Shown here: positions 10,824 through 21,425 of the stretch, in pieces | Numbering within the stretch: position 1 is the first letter of the stretch | How the letters are laid out: the number at the start of each line of letters is the position of its first letter | NCBI RefSeq assembly: GCF_028769735.1 | Contig: NC_088200.1 | Span: forward strand, 74,331,894-74,395,893 | Direction of reading: 5' to 3' | DNA length: 64,000 nucleotides | From: Zonotrichia leucophrys gambelii | Taxonomy: Eukaryota > Chordata > Aves > Passeriformes > Passerellidae | Notes under the pieces: generated by a model | What the model saw: only the letters and a program-made list of their open reading frames with translations | Database searches by the model: none | Told to the model about the DNA's origin: nothing | Program-made: the position numbers and the translations under genes

Positions 10824-10878
10824 CTGTCTAAAAGGCACTGCTTAATTACTTCAAGTCTGCCCCTTCCCTTTTAGACAG
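10824..10878 (-). other. Leader hairpin, block 2 (ERV1)
   Basis: Arms CTGTCTAAAAGG (10,824-10,835) and CCTTTTAGACAG (10,867-10,878) are perfect reverse complements. The ERV2 counterpart is 60,998-61,053. Compared with block 1 both arms have changed together (GG/CC to AA/TT). Confidence 0.75.
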
Positions 10879-10974
10879 TCCAGGTACACAAAATAAAAAA
10901 TACAGCAGTAAAAAACAGTAACAGGTTCAAATTCAGCTCAAATACAACAGTAACAGGTTCAGATTCAACTCAAA

Positions 10975-11080
10975 TACAACAACAACAAAAGTATCAATAT
11001 CAATATTAGTAACAGCATCAATATCAGGATCAGGAGAAGTATCAGTGTCGGTGTCCGTGCCAGTAAGATCAGTAATAAAA
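10975..11080 (-). repeat. GAT-rich hexanucleotide repeat in ERV1 leader
   Basis: Imperfect iterations of ATCAGT/ATCAAT-type hexamers on the plus strand (GATACT/GATATT on the proviral strand). The same repeat is in ERV2 at about 61,150-61,250, with single-base length changes that shift the frame. Confidence 0.75.
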
Positions 11081-11233
11081 GTGACAGTAACAGTTTCCCC
11101 TGTTTTGCACCTAAAAAACTTTTGTGTCAATTCCGGAGCCTGTGTGCTCAATCGAGCGTGAGATTTGGCTTTGCATATGCAGTCCGCAAGAGGTTACAGA
11201 CTACACAAAACCTGCAAAATCTCACTGGCTATG

Positions 11234-11253
11234 GAATCCTGTCCGTGACGCCA
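11234..11253 (-). promoter_or_regulatory. Primer binding site, tRNA-Ser type
   Basis: Four bases inside the 5' LTR the proviral strand reads TGGCGTCACGGACAGGATTC. From memory this is complementary to the 3' end of a vertebrate tRNA-Ser(CGA) ending in GTTCGTGACGCCA, with one position that could be a G-U pair. ERV2's site at the same place is badly decayed. Confidence 0.75.
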
Positions 11254-11257
11254 ATTA

Positions 11258-12112
11258 TGTGAAGGTCCGCCCGAAGTGAACGGGTGACGAATAATTTTTG
11301 GGTGCAAAAATAACCAACAAAGGCACAGGGGTTTGCAGTAGCAAATCAACAAGATGGAATTTATTGATAATAACCACAGCTAAATATGCATTGGTTAGAG
11401 GATCCGGGGAAGAGAAGGATAGAATGAGGAAAAAGGAAGGAGAGAAGGTCAGGGAATGGAGTATAGCTACCAAGACGTGATGCCTTCGGGGTCCCACCGC
11501 CGATGCTCGCTGATACACGTCTTGGGGAGACTCTCGGAGAGGCAGTCGAACCGAACCCCAGATATACTGTTCTTGGTTGGGGGAAGGGTGGCCGCAATTA
11601 TGTTTCCATGGAGGGGAAAAGTCCATTGTTTTCATGGCCGAATGCTCCCAGGTACGTCTGCTCTGGGCAGGTTCTTCCCCTTCCCTGAGTTGGGAGGGGG
11701 TACAGTCCCAGTCTCTGGAAGGAGGTGTCCAGGGGGGTGCCATGGGGGTGTCAATAGGGTGCCAGAGGGGTTCTTGGTTCTTTGATGAGGGGGTTCGCAT
11801 TTCAGTTGGTCTGTCACGGTGGTTGAAGACAGGCAAGAGGGGTCTTCTCTTGGAGCGGGGGGAAAGCCACTCCAGAGCTCAGTCCAGCCAGGCCTGAAGT
11901 TTGGAAGAAAGTCCAGTTCCCTTGTTCAGAACAGGGCAGCATGCCCCTTCGAGTACAGCATGGCATGTTCTGCAGACACCATCTGTAAACACACTAAATA
12001 CGCATGAGACTTTCTTTTCCAACTGGCTCAACAGTTTTTTAACCCTTCGATGGTCCTTTTCTCATGACAATTGTGAGGCAAAAACTGAAGGATTTCCGGA
12101 TGGACTTCCACA
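11258..12112 (-). repeat. ERV1 5' LTR (855 bp)
   Basis: Plus-strand ends TGTGAAGG and TTCCACA, nearly identical to 5,700-6,579 with about half a dozen substitutions by eye. A minus-strand AATAAA lies at 11,360-11,365. It abuts the right half of the CR1 element. Confidence 0.95.
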
Positions 12113-12160
12113 CTCCATGATCTTAAAGGTCTCTTCCACCTAGAAATTCGGTGATTCTGA
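12113..12160 (+). mobile_element. CR1 LINE 3' end, right half
   Basis: CTCCATGATCTTAAAGG, then TCTCTTCCACCTAGAAATTC and GTGATTCTG match the terminal segment of avian CR1 and continue the left half at 5,620-5,699. Confidence 0.8.
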
Positions 12161-13102
12161 GAAAAACAAGAGGTGAAAAAGGCAGCTGAGGGGGAAAAGA
12201 GCTAAAAATGCAGCCTAGGCCTACACGGCTCAATGCATGCATCTGAACTTCCACATACCTTTAACTAAAAACCTATGCATATTTCTAAATCTATATCTAA
12301 GTGCCCAAATGTAAGCATCTACATGTAAGCATCTAAATGTAACTCTATAAATATATAAATGTAAATCTCAAAATCTGGAAATGTAACTAATTCTGTCCCA
12401 TCTATAACAATATAGATCAATTTAATTGTATGGATGTATATATATGCACATACAAACACACCTCTATAAATCTGTACTATATGGATATCGAAATAGAATT
12501 GTAGAAATCTATAAATCTATGTGTACGCTTAAGGATTCCGCCTTAAGTGTATGTGTGCCTGGCACACATACATCCTGTCTCCACTTAAGTGTGCCTGATG
12601 CTCACAGGCTCTCCCTCTGATCCTTCTTCCCACACAGGACAGCCCTCCTGGCAAGGCAGATCAGGTGGAAATCTGGGAAGCAAAGGGAACACTGGGTCAG
12701 TATTGGCCTCTGTGCATGATTTGTCCCTTTGGAAGTAACTGTCCTTCTATCAAAGACAGTAAAAGATGGCTGGAAAGGCAGACTCTTACTTGATAATTTG
12801 AAGCCTGTTCTTCAAATAGCCAGACTCCTTCCAAGTGTTCAAAACTGGAAGTTTTCAAAGTGTTCACCTCCCAAGTGTTCAAAACTTCTTAAGTTTTGAA
12901 GTATCCCAATAAACTCAAAGCCCTCTCGGTGCAAAGGGCCCCCATGACAGGTTGAAACACAGACAGTGCCAGCTGCCACAAAGAAGCCCAGCCTACTTCT
13001 TTCTCTGTGCTGACAGAGAGACCTCAGTCCTCACTGAAATGGCTGAAGCTGAAGGTGCTGGGAGCTGAGTTATGAACTAGCACCGTTCCCTGCCATCTAC
13101 AG

Positions 13103-13181
13103 TATGCCCTCTGCAGTGAGCCACAGCTCCTCCAAAACAGCCACCAGCTCTGGGATGAACAGCTATGTGGCAAATAACCAG
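13103..13181 (+). CDS. Possible first coding exon
   Basis: An ATG at 13,104 opens 26 codons (MPSAVSHSSSK...YVANNQ) that end at a clean donor CAG|GTAATATTGG. An acceptor-like CTGCCATCTACAG sits directly before, and A is at -3 of the ATG. The residue mix (Ser/Thr/Asn) looks like a disordered protein start. It ends in phase 0, the same phase needed to join the repeated 44-codon exons further right. No homolog is recognised and transcript support is absent, so this is a weak proposal. Confidence 0.25.
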
Positions 13182-16100
13182 GTAATATTGGCTTTGGCAT
13201 TTATGTATTAGCTTATGCATGTTGTTAGTGATTATGAGTATTTAGAAATAACATTACTTATAACTTTTTTTAGCTGCTTGTAAAACTAATAGAATCTATC
13301 AGCTTAAGTGTGCACTCTGCTACTCATAGGAACAGTAGTGTAATGAATGAATCTATGGATCACTTATGGAAAACAATCGTGTGATGAGTGTATTGTGTTA
13401 CAGACCCTAGCAAATAATAAGGGTGCAAAAAAGGCTTGCATGTAACTAAAAACAGTGTAAGGCCATCCACTGACCAACCTGTCCAAGTGATAAGAAAACC
13501 CTGACACCAACCAGAGCACCAGAGGACAATTAGAGAATACCATGTTAAATTTAAAGAGGACATACTAAACCCTTATCAGAGGATGTGAAACAGCAGGAAG
13601 GAGACACAAGAAGAAATAAAATACATTGACCTGATGCACAGGACGTCATGAAGTAAGCCTGAGTGAGTGTGAAGAAGTCAAACAAAGGAGTTCTCAAAAC
13701 ATCAGAAAATTCCCAAGAATGCTTGAATTCATGAAACACATGAATATGCTTGCATCTCAGCAATGTAACACCATAAAGATAACACTGTAGCTAAACACCA
13801 GGTGTTGTTTGGCTGTTGGCAGGAGCACCACAGTGCTACAAATATTATCCTTTTTTATCCTATTGATATTACAATTTTAAAAGTTCTAAGCAGTGAATTC
13901 TGTTTTTCAAAGCTGTGAAGGAAAGAGCTCCCTAACATGACTGCAGGCAGCACCAGCTTTCCTCAAGAATGCAGACCCAAAGTGACCTATCTCTCCTTTA
14001 ATTCTCCCTAATTTTAAGGGTTAATTTCAGTTTTTCCTTGAGGTACTGGATTTGTGAGTAATGATTTCCTTGGCCTCAGAGCTTCTGCTGCTTGTATTTT
14101 TAATGTATCTCACTACACCTATCAGCACAGTGGCACTACATTGATTTAATTCTTGGAGACAAAAAGCTCAGATTTCTACACTGACCTTTTGCTGGGCTTT
14201 TCCTCTCTTGCTTCAAGAGTCACTCAGGGTTGCCTCCAGAGCACTGACATCCTGCAGCAAACTTATCCACGGACATCAGCACAAAACTGGGACACCTGGC
14301 TTGGTGACACAACTGCCACAAGGTCAGGTTTATTCCCTGCTCTCTTGCCCCAGCACAGGACTCAGTGTCAGAGCCTCTGCAGAAGCGTGGAGGGCAGGGC
14401 TCAGGCAGGTTGTGCCCGTGCAGGATTTGAACTCAAGGCACCAGAAAGCACCAAGCCTGCAGACAGGAACTCAAACCCTTCTCATTTCCCTCACTGCCAG
14501 AGGCAGGCTCAGAGCAGCCATCTCACCCCTCTCTAAACCAGTGGGGGCTCTGTCCTTACCAAACTCCTCGGGCTCCTGGGAATTGTTCCTGCGGCTCCCG
14601 GTGCCAGGCAAAGCTCCCTCTGCTGCAGCTCTGTCCACAGGCTCCCCTCCTGAAGACTCAAGGGCAACAGTAATATTCCCCTTGAAAGAGAAAGGAAGAA
14701 ACCTTCTCACCACTGACACAAGACACCTGGTCCAACAACTCCATGGCTCACAGTTCATAGTCTCTTGTTCCTAACAAGAACTCTGGGCCGCAAAGGCCTT
14801 CAACAGTCAAAAAGATTTGACTTCTCAAACAGAGCCCACAAGCTGTCAAAGCTGACAGTGTTGAACATGGGGGTGACACTGAACACATGGAATGGCTGCT
14901 AAGGAAGGAGTCCTGCCAGCTCCTGGCACAGGGATGTGCTCCTTCCTCCACAGCCCTGAGCACAGCAGTCTCATCCAGGCTGCAGCTTGGCATGGACAGC
15001 ATGGGAACACACATCTCTTCCCACAGAGATGCCCAAGAGCAAGGGGAATGAGCTCTGCAACATGGACAGCAAGACTGGCCAGTTTGCCCAGCTGAGGATT
15101 TCCCCGATGGAAACTGGACTGCAGGCAGCAGCTTACTGAGAGGACAAGAAAGCTGCAGCTGCAGCCCAGCCCCAGCCACGGCTCTGGGAGCGCCCGCACG
15201 CACGGCAGGGCTCACACAGCAGCAGCAGCTGCAGCCCAGCCCTTGCTTTGCCTTGGCCTTCCCACTCAACAGAGGCACAGCCCACATCTGCTGCTGCAAC
15301 AGAGGCACCTCTGCCATGCCCCTCCCTGCACGGGACACTGGGCCTTCAGTGCCACTTCTCCAAACACTCTTCTTTCCCATCAAACAAAGCCTTTTAGAAC
15401 CTACAAAGCTTCCACTTCCTCACCACAAATGCTCCTGCATCAGGGGTTCTTCCCAGGAAAAGGAGCACCCAAACTTGGCCAACACAGGCTCACGCCTTTT
15501 CATTCTTAATCATGGATGACAATTTCATTCCCTCTTCTTTAGGAAGTCATGCTTTACCAAGCAAATCCTTCCTTGTCCATTCACAGCTGAACTCAAGAAG
15601 CTTTGCCTTCTCAACCATGCAACAACATTCACAAGTTCTCAGTCCAGCCCCTTTCTTCCCTGCCCAATGCAGTTCCTGAGCAGAGGGAGAAAACATCCCC
15701 TCCAGTGTCTCAAGCACCATGTCCAGATCCGGCGGTGGCAATTCCTCTTTCCCAGGAGTATTCCACAGCCAGCTGTGGCTATTCATGCTGCAGAACCTGC
15801 ACTGCCAGCTGGAGTGCTGGGGGCTGAAGTTTCTGTGGTGGCTGCAAGAATCCAAACACATTGGTCAGGCTCCACAATGTGTCTTTGGGATGCAGAGCTC
15901 TAGTGCTGCCTTGGATCAAACATCACAGGAAGCACACAGCAACCTCAATTCCAGAAATGTATTCAGACTTCCCAGGGGATTGAAGGAGTGAATTCTTCCT
16001 CTTCAAAATATTTATCCGAATTGACATGTACATAGATTAAAGCATGGACTGGAAATCTGATACAAATACACACACACACAAACCCCTTATAATCACAGTC

Positions 16101-16441
16101 TTTTGCATCTTCCCAGCAGTTTTGGGATTTGGCTACATTTGGGTTCTCATCACAAAAAACCGCAGAAAGTGGATTCAGCCAGGAAGAGCCCAGATCTGCA
16201 GACACACACACTGAAATTAAACTGTGAGTTTTTCCTAAAACCATCCTTGTGGGCGAGGCTGTATTCTGCAGCTCCAACTGTTCTGGGACACACAGAGCTC
16301 ATTTCAATGACACAGCTTGATTTGCAGGGCAGACAGTCTTAAATATCTGCAATGTCCTATTAGAGTCCTAGTTTGGCTTTATTCAGAAAAAGAGGAGAGT
16401 GCACCTAACACTGACCACTTGTTAGGCAATATCTTTCACCT

Positions 16442-16600
16442 TGCCGGCGCAGCTGCCTTGCCCAAGGACAGCCCCTGTGCCAGCCGGGGCAGCTGCGCTG
16501 AGCAGCCCCAGCACAGGCAGGGCCCACTCCTGCCCCGCTGGGCAGCGCCCACGGCCACAGCCCATGCCACCCGCAGCTCCCAGCCTGTCTCTCTGGCTCT
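16442..16600. repeat. Dispersed GC-rich repeat, copy 2
   Basis: Same orientation and about 88-90 percent similar to 4,821-4,975. Sequence after the shared part differs between the two copies. Confidence 0.7.
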
Positions 16601-19600
16601 GGGTGGCTGCTTGCTCATTGTGGAGCTGCTGGAAGCGGCTGTGACCTTCCTGCCCTGCTGCTGCCTGTTGGCCGCGCTCCAGCGCTTGGTGTGGGACAAG
16701 GAAGTTGGAGCAGTCGTGGCCATGCTGTAGTGGAGCCAGGCCCCAGCATTGCCCAGCACAGCTGAGCCAAGCCAGCCTGGCACCCTGTGGAAGCTGTAGC
16801 GGTGGAGCTGGAGAACGAAGCTGCAGAACTGTGTGGCTTGGAAGGAGTACAGAGTCACCCAGCAGGCATCACGCAGGCTGAACAGTGCCCGGTGGAAGAG
16901 GGAGAGGTCAGTGAGCAGCCCCTGGGCCCGGCTGTCCCAGCACACGGAGCGGACACGGGGGCTGTTCACCAGGTGCCTGGTATGGCAGAGCAGGGCAGTG
17001 GAAGCCCTTGGTGAGGGCACTGGGAGCAGTGACAGGCTCTGTCCCCACGCTGCATGCCATGCCTGGGTCACCATCAGTGACTGAGAGGAAGGACACTGCT
17101 CTGTCTTGGCTGGGGAAAAGATTAAAAGGGGGGAGGTTAGAAAATATTCATTTGGTTCCCTTTTCAGCCAACTAGGTCTTTTTATCTTATCATGTCTGCA
17201 TCTCTTTGGCAGAGTTGGCACATTTCTTGTGATTTGGAGTCAGCTACAGTAGCAGAAAAGGGCAGGAAGTTTTTCACCCTTCATATCAAAGCTAAAGTGC
17301 TGCCCCATTGAGGGATGTTGCTTTATTCAAGAGATTTTTGGCCTAGAATTATGGGAAACTCACGCTGGTGTCTTCCCAAACAGCATTGCCCTTTTCTTTT
17401 CTCAGGAATCACCACTTCTTCTTCTTCTTCCCTGCATCTGGAGAGAGTTCCCATGCAAATGCCTCCTGCAGCCAACTCTTGTCACTGTAGACTGACAAGG
17501 GAGATCTTGCAGTGGAGAGAGACTGCCTAGAGCTGCTGTGGAGAGGTGAAGGGGGAAGCTTTGTCCCTTGGTCTTGAAGTCTTGTTGGGAGCTGCTTGTG
17601 GTCTGAGGGATGGACACCAGTGATGTTTATCCAGCCTTGAGGGTTCATTCCTGAGCTTCCTGACACACCACAGAGACTTTGAGGTCGTTGTATTGGCAAA
17701 CAAATTTCAGTCTGGGGACTTTTTGAAATGCTTCAAGTATTCTTTTTTTTTTTTCTTTCTTTTCTGCAGAAATATTGTCATCATCTTTTGCTTCCAGAGA
17801 ATCTTTTCCTACTTTTTGGGGAATTCCTTTTGCTGCTCTCCCAGATCAGGCCAATTCCCAGGGCTCCTTCCCAAAGTGAGGTGTAGCCCATGGCCTCCAC
17901 TCTCCAGCTGGAACAGAAGGAAGAACAGAGTTTGCTGTTATGGGAGAGAAGCTTTTCTTTCCTGCCTGCTTTCCCTTTAGGACAGGTTGGTGTGTTCTCA
18001 TGTGATAAAGGCAGGTTTAAACTCTGAAGCAGTTGTACTTCAATCTGCTCCCTCCTCAAGCTCTTCTGTGGGTATAGTTGGACAACAGACCTCTTGGTGG
18101 AAGCTCCATGTGGGCAGGTTAAGGAAGGAGGTTGATATTTCAGGGTTGTGACTACTGAAAGCAGCTGGTTTTCGGAGGTGTCCAGAATTGGGAGTGGCTC
18201 CTTTTCTCACCTGCCTGCAGAAAAGGAAGTTGCAAAGTGGGAATTTCATTTGTGGAGATGGCCGCTAGGGGTGCTTACCAAGAGATGGGCTGGGAGAGAG
18301 GCAGGTCTCATGCTAAACTGGCTATGTGTTTGTTTTGATGGTGGGGAGGGTCAGAAATGCAGACACAGACACCAGCTGAAGGAAAAGTGAAATTTACTGT
18401 AATACAAAACTGTATAAAAGAGTCAGGAAAGGGTAAGATAAGCAGTGCATCTCAGCATTATTACAAAAGGTTGCCTCTGGTTATTAAGGAAGATACATCA
18501 CCAGGTACCCCAAAACCCTATGTTTTGACAATTCCCACAGAGAGGTACTCTGTTTTCTGACTGTTTCTGTTGCCTTGTTTTGTTTTCGTTATCCTGAATT
18601 TTCTGAAAGGAAGAAACCCCGGGGACAGAAAGCACCATTTCTAGAGCACTGGCAGGTCAACAATCCCAGCAAGATGAAGCAACCAGAACAAATGGATGAG
18701 TGGGTTTCTGGGCCAGGTTTACCTGTGATGGCAAGATCCTGCACATGAAGATGGAGGTGCAGATTGTCCTGTCGATCCTTATTCTGCATCTTTCCAGGAA
18801 CTAGAGGAATCCCAACGGAGCCTGTGAAGCACTTGAGCTTGGAAAGTCTTCATTGTGTTCAAGTGCTTCATTGTTCTTTATTGTTTTGAGTTTTATTTGT
18901 GAGCAGCATCCGTTTGTAATATCAGCCAAGCCTGCTTCATTCCTGGTGCCACTTATCATTTCAGTGAAGAGGAGGAAGGAGACGTTAACACTGTGATAAT
19001 GACATCAGGACCATTTACTCCATAACTAGCTTAGAGTAGGACTGTAGAGTAGGATTATAGAGTAGGACGGTCAATCAATAAATTGTCAGAAACTTAAACT
19101 CATCTGGAAGATTCCATTATTTCTCACCCTCTGAATAAGCTCAGCATTTCCTTCTGAGCTATCAGTTGTCTCTTAAATGTGTAAAGTGACATTTATGGCT
19201 TTCTTTGGTGTGCCTTGAAAGTGGGGAAGGATCTTCTTCATTCATCCTCCCCAGAGCACACTGCCTTTGGAATATGACCCACTGGCAGGTTTTTGCCTAG
19301 CTGTGATATTTCTAGTTGAGGCAGAAAGAGCAATGGCATTTGCAGGAAAAAGCAAAGGAAGAATGGGGCAGGCCAAACACCCTGTGTGGATTCAGGCATT
19401 GAGCTGTGACTCAAGAGCATTTGGGTTCCTGCCACTTGGATTTGTATCCCTAAATGCAATAATCTCTTTGGCAGGAGGAGAGCCTTGCTCAAGTGAGAAA
19501 GCAGAAAGATCAGAGAGGGTGCTCGGGAAGGTCTCCTGTGGTGCAGAGCTGTCAGCGCCTGGGAGGTGAGAGCGGGCCCGGCCTTGGCCGGGGTGGAGCC

Positions 19601-20776
19601 CCAGCAGAGGCCGGAGCAGGCTGAGCCCCGGCAGAGGCAGGCTGGAAGGAGGCCCTTGGAGCTGCAAGAGGCAGCAGCCGGGCCCTGGGTGCCTGTTCCT
19701 GGCAGCGGGCGAATCCTCCGCTCTCAGAGCCCAGGTGGCAGCTGGCTGCTTGGCTGCTGCCGAGGGGAAGCGCAGCCGTGCTGGGCACAGCCCAGCCTGG
19801 AGGCATTGGCTGTCTGGAGTGTGCCCAGGAGCAGAGAAAGGCCCAGGGCAGCCGAGGGCTGCTGGGCTGCCTGAGGATTCCTCCTCTTCTGCCGGCTGCC
19901 CTGCAACTCCTGGCAAAGGTCAGCAGTGTGTGCAGCACTCTGGGCACCGGGGCAGGAGCTGGGCTGCTCGGCAGGCTGGAGCACAGGGCAGCCTCCTTCA
20001 GGCCCGGCTCTTGTGCCAGGAGAAGCGAGGCCAGCGTGAGGCAGGGACAGCTTGGCAGGGCACATCTGCAGGAGCCAGCGCCTCACGCTACTCTGGGAGG
20101 AAGCGCCCGCAATCCTGCAGTTCTGCACTGAGCCGGAGCAAAGGTGTGAGATGCAGAGTGTTTTGCAGGAATATTCAGGCCCACCAGGCCAGCTGCTTTG
20201 TGCTCTCTGGCACACAGCCAGCGCTGTGCAATGCAGCTCTGAGCTGCTGGGAGAGAGGGAGTCAGGGATGTGCCTGAGGGTTTGGAACGGAGCAGAAGGG
20301 TTGCAGTAGGCAATTTGTGTTTTTTTAAATTCGTTTCAGAAAGATGCAATGTTTCCTCAGTCAGCAAAAGCACTTGCTGGACTTTTTGAGGAAATGCTTG
20401 TGTTTTAATTCCCAGAGTAGGAAGGAGAGGCGTTGGGAAAATGTTAAAATGTAACATATGGAGCCTAGTCTTGTGAGTTCCTTGGGCTTTCACCGGCAGT
20501 GCTGAACCCCGTGTTCCCCCATTGCAGTGCTTAATATTTGCAAATGGCTATCTTAACCTTGAGAATAAAAAGAATGATCCTTCTGAAAAAGGTAGCTGGA
20601 ATGCATTCAAGGGAAGAAACTGTTTTTAGGATGCTCTTGATTAGTAAGGGAGAATTTGAGGAATGGGAATATTTCTCAAACAACTATGTCCAAGGCCCTG
20701 CCATGTCTGATGTTTGAGCAGGTTGACAAGGTAATGAAGAAAGGTACCTTGTTTAACGGGTGCGAACTTGACCCTT

Positions 20777-21420
20777 TGTCCTGGTTGAGGGCAAATCTGG
20801 GAGAGAACCCCTGAAGAGGTGCCTCTAGAAAGCAGATGCAATTGGCCCCTCTCGCAACCGGTTTGGGAAAAAATACCTCCTTGGAGAAGAGTGGAAAAAA
20901 CTGTTTATTAAGCAATAAAACCTAAACAATATTAAACAATAAAACCTCTTGCCACTCCAAAAGAGAGACAAACTCAGAAAGTCTCCTCCGTGGGCTGTAG
21001 CTCAGCTCGCTCAGTCTGCTGTCAGTCCCAGGGGTGCTGGAAATGCTGCGGCCCAGGCCCAGCTTGGTGGGTCACAGGTGTGAGCCGCCAGTGCTCTTCT
21101 GGTGTTCAGTCTGGAGAAGGTCTAAAGAGGTCCAAAGAAAAGGGGAAAACAACCCACAGTCCAGGGAACTTCTTTACTTCAGCTAGCCAAAAGTACCTAA
21201 AAGCAAAGGAGAACTCTGTCCTGCTGTCTATCCATCCACAGACATCACAATCTAGGAGCAGGAATGTGGAGGAGTGAGTGCAGTTTCTGAAAAGAATCTC
21301 AGTGCTTCTTCTCTCCCCCCCTTCAGTCTTGGAACAAGTGTTAGAGGTGCAAAACTTATTATTCAGCAAAACCAGAACAGATGACTGGGGATACAAGCAT
21401 GATATAGTCAGGCCAGGACA
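20777..21420 (-). mobile_element. Solo LTR of a second ERV family (644 bp)
   Basis: Starts TGTCCTGGTTGAGG and ends GGCCAGGACA, so the termini are inverted repeats TGTCCTGG/CCAGGACA. It is bounded by a perfect 5-bp duplication CCCTT (20,772-20,776 and 21,421-21,425). The ends resemble TGTCCTGG-type LTRs common in songbirds (recall). Minus-strand orientation is suggested by an AATAAA signal (TTTATT at 20,904-20,909) about 130 bp from the plus-strand start, as in ERV1. No second LTR or internal sequence is nearby, as expected after LTR-LTR recombination. Confidence 0.85.
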
Positions 21421-21425
21421 CCCTT

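Larger units (their letters stand above)
10529..11233 (-). other. ERV1 long 5' leader
   Basis: About 700 nt lie between the primer site and gag. It contains two diverged copies of a roughly 190-bp block (about 10,560-10,720 and 10,745-10,895), each with a hairpin, a CA run near 10,705-10,725, and a GAT-rich hexamer repeat at about 10,975-11,080. A 72-codon frame at 10,933-11,151 reads through the hexamer repeat as Asp/Thr/Ile dipeptides. The position is that expected of a packaging/dimerisation region; that role is inferred. Confidence 0.75.
5700..12112 (-). mobile_element. ERV1, internally deleted endogenous retrovirus
   Basis: A two-LTR provirus read on the minus strand: 5' LTR 11,258-12,112, primer site, leader, a gag/RNase H fusion ORF, integrase remnant, env remnant and 3' LTR 5,700-6,579. 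The flanks are two halves of one CR1 element. The flanking five bases are CTTGA (5,695-5,699) and CTCCA (12,113-12,117), an imperfect target duplication. The interior is about 4.7 kb against 9.0 kb in ERV2, with deletions in gag-pro-RT, in RNase H to integrase, within integrase, and in env surface. The LTRs differ by well under 2 percent by eye apart from a 25-bp length difference. The 5-bp duplication size, serine-type primer site and pol motifs point to an ERV-L/ERV-S-like group; this grouping is inferred. Confidence 0.93.
12161..20776. other. Host DNA, mostly without supported genes
   Basis: Mixed-composition host sequence. 12,240-12,520 is AT-rich; about 12,600-12,760 resembles 4,580-4,700. 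GC-rich patches at about 14,200-14,700, 15,120-15,250, 16,440-17,060 and 19,560-20,130 are open in several frames at once, so their long ORFs (for example the 261-codon minus-strand frame at 16,436-17,221) are not called. There is a CA run at 16,066-16,080 and a T run at 17,742-17,756. The one plausible coding exon is listed separately. No RNA gene seen. Confidence 0.45.

Noticed and set aside
16436..17221. A 261-codon minus-strand ORF
   Set aside because: GC-rich region open in several frames on both strands, overlapping a dispersed repeat, with no recognisable domain or consistent splice sites.
19566..20277. GC-rich block as a CpG-island promoter
   Set aside because: CpG density is only moderate by eye and no adjacent gene start is supported.
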